A stretch of DNA of 10,126 nucleotides from Chloroflexota bacterium (GTDB lineage Bacteria > Chloroflexota > Limnocylindria > Limnocylindrales > CSP1-4), in assembly GCA_016875645.1 (NCBI GenBank), contig VGPE01000087.1:1-10126 (forward strand). Direction: 5' to 3'. Below the pieces are notes generated by a model that had not been told where the DNA came from, made no database searches, and saw only the letters and a program-made list of their open reading frames with translations. Below, piece by piece: positions 5,745 through 10,126 of this stretch (position 1 is its first letter; each line of letters starts with the position of its first letter). Made by a program: the position numbers and the translations under genes.

Positions 5745-8700
5745 ATGACCCGGTCCACAGGCGAGGCAGTCCCGGTGATGGACAACGCGACATCGACTCC
5801 GTCGGGATTGACCGCGTCGGATGACGGTGCCCAGGGTCCCGCCGACATCCTCGCGGGGGAGGTCGTGACCGTGGCCAAGGCCGCAATCACCGGCTCGCGC
5901 CATCGCGGGCCGTGGGGCGTTTCATTCGACGGCTACACCGACGTTGGCGAACGCGCGCCCGGTCTCACCTTCGAGCGCCGCTGGACGCGCCCCGGTGTAC
6001 ACCCGTACGACGAGATCACCTGGGAGTTCCGTACGGCGAATATCGCCAGCGAGTCGGGCAAGACCGTCTTCGAGCAGGAGGACGTGGAGGTCCCCGCGTT
6101 CTGGAGCCAGCTCGCGACCAATGTCGTGGTCAGCAAATACTTCCGCGGCCACGTCGGCACCCCGGAGCGCGAGCACTCGGTGCGCCAGCTGATCGACCGG
6201 GTCGTCAACACGATCGCCGCCTGGGCCGAGAGCGCCCGCTACTTCGCGAGCGACGAGGATCTGCGCACGTTCCAGGCTGAGCTGACGCACCTGCTGGTCC
6301 ACCAGAAGATGGCCTTCAACTCGCCGGTCTGGTTCAACGTGGGCATCGAGGAGAAGCCGCAGTGCAGCGCGTGCTTCATCAACTCGGTGCAGGACACCAT
6401 GTCCTCGATCATGGACCTCGCCAAGACCGAGGCCATGCTGTTCAAGTACGGCTCGGGCGCCGGTGTCAACCTCTCGACCATCCGCTCCAGCAAGGCGCGG
6501 ATGTCGGGCGGCGGCATCGCCTCGGGCCCGGTCAGCTTCATGCGCGGCTACGACGCGTTCGCGGGCGTGATCAAGTCAGGCGGCAAGACCCGCCGAGCGG
6601 CGAAGATGGTCATCCTCGACGCAGACCACCCGGACGTCCTCGACTTCATCGACTCCAAGGCGAACGAGGAGCGCAAGGCCTGGGCCCTCATTGAGGCCGG
6701 CTACGACGCCTCCTTCACGGGCGAGGCCTACGGCAGCGTCTTCTTCCAGAACGCGAACCACAGCGTCCGCGTCACCGACGACTTCATGCGCGCCGTCGAG
6801 CGCAACCAGGACTGGACCACCCACGAGGTCACCACGGGCGAACCGGCCGGCACGTACCCGGCGCGCCAGATCCTCAACCGGATGGCCGCCGCGGCCTGGA
6901 TCTGCGGCGACCCGGGCATCCAGTACGACACCACGATCAACGACTGGCACACGTCGGCGAACACGGACCGGATCTACGCCAGCAATCCGTGCTCGGAGTA
7001 CATGTTCCTCAACGACACCGCGTGCAACCTCGCGTCGCTCAACCTGATGAAGTTCGTCAAGGACGACGGTGAGTTCGACGCCGAGGGGTACCGATTCGCG
7101 GCCCGTGTCACCCTCACGGCGCAGGAGATCGTGGTCGACAACGCGTCCTACCCAACGCCGCGGATCGAGGAGAATTCCCACCGCTTCCGCCCGCTCGGCA
7201 TGGGCTACGCCAACCTCGGCGCCCTGCTGATGAGCCGCGGCCTTGCCTACGACTCCGACGCGGGCCGCTCGTACGCGGCGGCACTCACGGCGATCATGAC
7301 CGGCGAGGGCTACCGGCAGAGCGCGGTCATTGCGCGCGACCATGGCGGCCCGTTCGCGGACTACCCGCAGAACGAGAGCTCGTTCATCCGCGTCATCGGC
7401 AAGCACCGCGACGCGGCGTACCAGATCCCTGCCACCCACGCCGTTCCAGCGGACCTGCTCGCTGCCTCACGCCAGACCTGGGACGAGGCCCTCGAGCTCG
7501 GTAGGGCGCACGGCTACCGGAATGCACAGGTCAGCGTGCTCGCGCCCACCGGCACCATCGCATTCATGATGGACTGCGACACCACCGGCATCGAGCCCGA
7601 CATCGCCCTCATCAAGTACAAGAAGCTGGTCGGCGAGGGCTACCTCAAGATCGTCAACCAGACCGTGCCCGGCGCCCTGCGCAAGCTCGGCTACACGCCC
7701 GACGAGGTCGAGGCGATCGTCGCCTACGTCAACGAGCGCGAGACCATCGAGGGCGCGCCGGGCCTCAAGCCGGAGCACCTGTCCGTCTTCGACTGCGCGT
7801 TCAAGCCGGTGAACGGCGAGCGGTCCATCCACTACATGGGCCACGTCCGGATGATGGCGGCTGTCCAGCCGTTCCTGTCGGGCGCGATCAGCAAGACCGT
7901 CAACATGCCCGAATCCGCCACCGAGGCGGACATCGAGCAGGTCTATCTCGAGGGCTGGCGCCTGGGCCTCAAGGCCATCGCGATCTACCGCGACGGCAGC
8001 AAGCGCAGCCAGCCGCTCTCGACCGGCAAGAAGAAGGATTCCGGTGCGGACGCGTCTATCCCGACGGCGGCTGCGGCGGCGGACGTGGGATTGGGAGGTG
8101 AGCCCAAGCCCTACCGCCGCCGCCTGCCGGTCGAGCGCTCGGCGCTGACGCACAAGTTCGACATCAACGGTCACGAGGGCTACATCACCGTCGGCCTCTA
8201 CCCGGACGGCCAGCCCGGCGAGATCTTCCTGAAGATGGCCAAGGAAGGCTCGACGGTGTCGGGCCTGATGGACACCCTCGCCACCTCGATCTCGCTGGCA
8301 CTCCAGTACGGCGTGCCACTGCGCGATCTCGTCAACAAGTTCGCACACGTCCGGTTCGAGCCGGCCGGCTTCACCGCCAACCCCGAGATCCCCATCGCGA
8401 AATCGCTGGTCGACTACATCTTCCGCTGGCTCGGCTCGCGCTTCCTCGCCCCCGAAGAGAAGGCCGGCCTCGGCCTGATCGATCGCAACGCGCTCGTCGA
8501 CGAGCCGCCCGCTGGCGGCTTCGTCCTGGGCCAGCCCATGTCGCTGTCGATGGCGTCCTCCGCAGGGCCGGTCCCCGCCGCCTCTGCGCCGCGCGCCGGT
8601 ATCTCGCTTGACTCTCCCGCTCCCGCCACGCCTGTCCAGGGGTCGGGGGCCTCGACCGCGGAATCCCCCCTCGCGGCCGAGGCTCCTGACTCAACCCCGG

Positions 8701-8972
8701 CCACCGACGCGCCGTCCGGAACCATCTCCGTCTCCACGCCGCTGCCCGTGGTCGAGCCCGTGAAGAATGGCCACGCCAACGGCAACGGCCATGTGAACGG
8801 CAACGGCAAGACCAACGGCGCCGCCTCCGCGATCAGCCTGTCGCTGGGCCGCCCGACCGCCTTCAAGATCCAGGAGGACGCACCCAGCTGCGCCGAATGC
8901 GGCTCGATCATGGTCCGCAACGGCAGCTGCTACAAGTGCCTCAACTGCGGCAGCACGAGCGGCTGCTCGTGA
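5745..8972 (+). CDS. nrdJ: Adenosylcobalamin-dependent (class II) ribonucleotide reductase
   Basis: NrdJ reduces ribonucleotides to deoxyribonucleotides using a thiyl radical generated by coenzyme B12, so it needs neither oxygen nor a small subunit. The 1075-aa product has the family N terminus (GVHPYDEITWE), then PQCSACFINS with redox Cys C210, and NPCSEY with N414, C416 (thiyl radical) and E418. The second redox Cys is C427 (TACNLASLNL), the same 11-residue spacing as in Thermotoga NrdJ. PTGTIAFMMDCDTTGIEPD begins at P601, and LKAIAIYRDGSKRSQPL closes the barrel. A TSCPD-type domain follows (about 785-900). Next comes a Pro/Ala/Ser linker (about 920-1005) with an Asn-Gly repeat (1008-1024), then a tail with C1049-x2-C1052, C1062-x2-C1065-x2-C1068 and C1074, which may bind zinc and relay electrons from thioredoxin. 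No N-terminal ATP-cone is obvious. Upstream lie NrdR-like boxes and a long leader. Confidence 0.97.
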   Translation: MTRSTGEAVPVMDNATSTPSGLTASDDGAQGPADILAGEVVTVAKAAITGSRHRGPWGVSFDGYTDVGERAPGLTFERRWTRPGVHPYDEITWEFRTANIASESGKTVFEQEDVEVPAFWSQLATNVVVSKYFRGHVGTPEREHSVRQLIDRVVNTIAAWAESARYFASDEDLRTFQAELTHLLVHQKMAFNSPVWFNVGIEEKPQCSACFINSVQDTMSSIMDLAKTEAMLFKYGSGAGVNLSTIRSSKARMSGGGIASGPVSFMRGYDAFAGVIKSGGKTRRAAKMVILDADHPDVLDFIDSKANEERKAWALIEAGYDASFTGEAYGSVFFQNANHSVRVTDDFMRAVERNQDWTTHEVTTGEPAGTYPARQILNRMAAAAWICGDPGIQYDTTINDWHTSANTDRIYASNPCSEYMFLNDTACNLASLNLMKFVKDDGEFDAEGYRFAARVTLTAQEIVVDNASYPTPRIEENSHRFRPLGMGYANLGALLMSRGLAYDSDAGRSYAAALTAIMTGEGYRQSAVIARDHGGPFADYPQNESSFIRVIGKHRDAAYQIPATHAVPADLLAASRQTWDEALELGRAHGYRNAQVSVLAPTGTIAFMMDCDTTGIEPDIALIKYKKLVGEGYLKIVNQTVPGALRKLGYTPDEVEAIVAYVNERETIEGAPGLKPEHLSVFDCAFKPVNGERSIHYMGHVRMMAAVQPFLSGAISKTVNMPESATEADIEQVYLEGWRLGLKAIAIYRDGSKRSQPLSTGKKKDSGADASIPTAAAAADVGLGGEPKPYRRRLPVERSALTHKFDINGHEGYITVGLYPDGQPGEIFLKMAKEGSTVSGLMDTLATSISLALQYGVPLRDLVNKFAHVRFEPAGFTANPEIPIAKSLVDYIFRWLGSRFLAPEEKAGLGLIDRNALVDEPPAGGFVLGQPMSLSMASSAGPVPAASAPRAGISLDSPAPATPVQGSGASTAESPLAAEAPDSTPATDAPSGTISVSTPLPVVEPVKNGHANGNGHVNGNGKTNGAASAISLSLGRPTAFKIQEDAPSCAECGSIMVRNGSCYKCLNCGSTSGCS
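8778..8819 (+). repeat. AAC-GGC codon repeat in the NrdJ linker
   Basis: AACGGCAACGGC occurs at 8778-8789 and 8796-8807, with a further AACGGC at 8814-8819. It encodes NGNGHVNGNGKTNG, a flexible linker before the C-terminal cysteine tail. Short tandem codon repeats like this vary in length between relatives. Confidence 0.7.
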
Positions 8973-8996
8973 TCTGGGAGCGACGGCAACCGGAAC

Positions 8997-9003
8997 GAGG
9001 TGA
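8997..9003 (+). promoter_or_regulatory. Strong ribosome binding site deciding a TTG start
   Basis: GAGGTGA matches the anti-Shine-Dalgarno sequence over 7 bases and lies 5 nt before TTG 9009. The in-frame GTG at 9000 falls inside this site, so it cannot be the start. Confidence 0.7.
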
Positions 9004-9008
9004 TTAGG

Positions 9009-9149
9009 TTGGCGAAGGGCAAGGTGACAAGCAAGAAGGCGGCCTCCGCGGCGTCGAAGGTGCTGCGGGACGGTCGAACCAGCAAGGCTTCCAAGACCGC
9101 GGCCGGGAGCGCCCTCAGCCAGCGACCGAGCAAGTCCAAGAAGAAGTAG
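9009..9149 (+). CDS. Small, very basic Lys/Ser/Ala-rich protein
   Basis: The 46-aa product begins MAKGKVTSKKAASAASKVL and ends SKSKKK. It has about 12 Lys plus 3 Arg and no Glu, His or aromatic residue, with only one Asp. Two copies of a 13-residue unit are visible, starting TSK at residues 7 and 24 and sharing T-S-K, A-A and L at matching positions, so it may form two similar helices. The composition resembles histone H1-like or nucleic-acid-binding tails. I have an impression of similar unannotated small proteins near DNA-modification genes, but cannot confirm it. The gene starts 36 nt after nrdJ with no terminator between, and the next gene is a DNA methyltransferase. Translation is supported by the near-perfect ribosome binding site. 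Function unknown. Confidence 0.65.
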   Translation: MAKGKVTSKKAASAASKVLRDGRTSKASKTAAGSALSQRPSKSKKK

Positions 9150-9161
9150 CTGGAGCTTTCG

Positions 9162-9190
9162 CGCCGGTGTCAACCTAGCTGGCACCGGCG
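9162..9190 (+). terminator. 10-bp stem hairpin between the small ORF and the methyltransferase
   Basis: CGCCGGTGTC (9162-9171) pairs with GGCACCGGCG (9181-9190) with one G-U pair; the loop is AACCTAGCT. It starts 13 nt after the small ORF stop. Only a short TGGTTC follows, so it is not a classic U-tract terminator. It could be a terminator, an mRNA 3'-end stabiliser or an operator for the methyltransferase gene. Confidence 0.5.
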
Positions 9191-9230
9191 TGGTTCATGC
9201 TCGAGTCTCGCCTCTTTCAAGCGTGACCCG

Positions 9231-9236
9231 AGGAGG
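9231..9236 (+). promoter_or_regulatory. Ribosome binding site of the methyltransferase
   Basis: AGGAGG (extended by GG) precedes ATG 9241 by 4 nt. It favours 9241 over the in-frame GTG at 9190, which lies in the base of the hairpin. Confidence 0.65.
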
Positions 9237-9240
9237 GGAC

Positions 9241-10126
9241 ATGAATATCGCGGAAGCCGCTGCGCAGGTGCGAGAGGTCGTCGGCGAACTGACTGACCCG
9301 CAGACGGACTTGCCGCGACTGGCCAAGGATCCAAAGGCTGCTGCGGCCACCGAGGAGGCGGTTCGCGGAATCTCAACATCCCACAGCCTGGTCCTGGGAG
9401 ACGCGCGCGATCTGAGCCACATCCCGACCAACAGCGTGCACCTCGTCGTCACATCGCCACCCTATTGGACGCTCAAGGACTACAACGATGTCGAGGGCCA
9501 GTTGGGCCACATTGAGGACTACGAAGCGTTCCTTCGAGATCTCGATCGGGTCTGGGCGGAGTGCCTGCGCATCCTCGTGCCGGGGGGGCAGGCTCGTCTG
9601 CGTGGTCGGCGACGTTTGCCTGTCTCGGCGGAAGAACAAGGGTCGGCACGTCGTTGTGCCGCTCCACTCATCGATCTCGGAGCACTGCCGACGAATCGGC
9701 TTCGACGGCCTCGCGCCGATCATCTGGCACAAGATCGCAAATGCCGTCTTCGAGGCGAACGGAAACGGTGCCGGCTTCCTGGGGAAGCCATACGAGCCCA
9801 ACGCCGTCATCAAGAACGACATCGAGTACCTGCTGATGCTGCGCAAGCCCGGCGGCTACCGCAGCCCTTCGGTCGACACGCGGCTGATCAGCCTGATCTC
9901 GGACGCGAACCATCGCGTCTGGTTCCAACAGATCTGGTCAGGGATCACCGGCGCCTCCACCAGGAGCCACCCAGCGCCCTTCCCAGTCGAGCTTGCAGAG
10001 CGACTGATCCGGATGTTCAGCTTCGTCGGGGACGTGGTACTGGATCCGTTCACGGGAACCGGCACAACCAACGTCGCGGCAGCGAAGTGGGGCCGAAACA
10101 GCATTGGTGTTGACGTGGACGCCGGG
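9241..10126 (+). CDS. Beta-class site-specific DNA methyltransferase, frameshifted, 3'-truncated
   Basis: The product belongs to the N6_N4_Mtase family (N6-adenine or N4-cytosine DNA methyltransferases). Motif order is beta-class: catalytic motif IV TSPPYW (T71-W76) comes first, and the AdoMet-binding motif I DPFTGTGTTNVAA (from D268 in the repaired frame) follows near the C terminus, then GVDVD. At 9582-9588 a run of seven G breaks the frame after ILVPGG. Dropping one G continues as RLVCVVGDVCLSRR, then GKPYEPNAVIKNDIEYLLM, HPAPFPVELAERLIRMFS and the motif I block, all expected for the family and open to the window end. The SPP(Y/W) form slightly favours N4-cytosine. Third codon positions are less G/C-biased than in nrdJ, which suggests horizontal acquisition. 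A restriction partner would lie beyond the window. The frameshift may be phase variation or a read error. Confidence 0.85.
9582..9588 (+). repeat. Poly-G (G7) tract at the methyltransferase frameshift
   Basis: Seven consecutive G lie in codons 114-116 of the methyltransferase. Six G would keep the gene in frame (CCG-GGG-GGC-AGG, Pro-Gly-Gly-Arg). Such tracts slip during replication and are also prone to sequencing errors. Confidence 0.75.

Noticed and set aside
6576..7439. 287-codon minus-strand open frame inside nrdJ
   Set aside because: It is the complementary shadow of the conserved catalytic region of nrdJ (Val/Arg/Asp-rich), with no recognisable domain.
9190..9240. Upstream GTG start for the methyltransferase
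   Set aside because: It begins inside the hairpin arm and lacks a ribosome binding site; ATG 9241 follows AGGAGGGG.
1..10126. CRISPR arrays, rRNA, tRNA or insertion sequences
   Set aside because: No regularly spaced repeats, no rRNA or cloverleaf-like stretches, and no transposase motifs were seen on either strand.

Overview
The window is GC-rich bacterial chromosome (mostly well over 60% GC, with G or C in nearly every third codon position). The gene set is a NagD-type HAD phosphatase, a YacP-like NYN nuclease, a CcsA/CcsB cytochrome c maturation protein, a TPM/DUF2207 membrane protein and a large B12-dependent (class II) ribonucleotide reductase. Together with TANNNT boxes placed 8 nt before start codons, this suggests Chloroflexota (Limnocylindria-like) or a related high-GC lineage. 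That assignment is inference from gene content and was not tested by a search.

Layout: (a) 27-881 (-) HAD phosphatase and 888-1471 (+) NYN-domain protein start head to head with 6 bp between them; the NYN gene carries an apparent frameshift in a CGCGCG tract. (b) 1619-3068 (+) is a probable two-gene operon: a one-TM zinc-ribbon protein and a CcsB/CcsA-type cytochrome c assembly protein. (c) 3170-4960 (-) is a TPM-domain/DUF2207 membrane protein converging on ccsB. (d) 4961-5744 is a long non-coding control region of about 780 bp for nrdJ. It holds four helically phased TCCACRRC boxes, two tandem NrdR-box-like palindromes 33 bp apart, a sigma70-type promoter (TTGACT-17-GATACT) and a leader of about 375 nt rich in hairpins. 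(e) 5745-8972 (+) is nrdJ with an unusual low-complexity linker and a C-terminal six-cysteine tail. (f) 9009-9149 is a 46-aa very basic protein with a strong ribosome binding site and a TTG start. (g) 9241 to the window end is a beta-class DNA methyltransferase, interrupted by a +1 shift in a seven-G tract and cut by the window edge.

The most interesting parts are the layered nrdJ control region and the right-hand end. There, the small basic protein, a 10-bp stem hairpin and a methyltransferase with a slippage-prone poly-G tract look like the start of a restriction-modification or defence locus, with less G/C-biased codon use than the core genes. Two of the seven genes are frameshifted at simple-sequence tracts, so sequencing or assembly error must be excluded before reading either one as biology.
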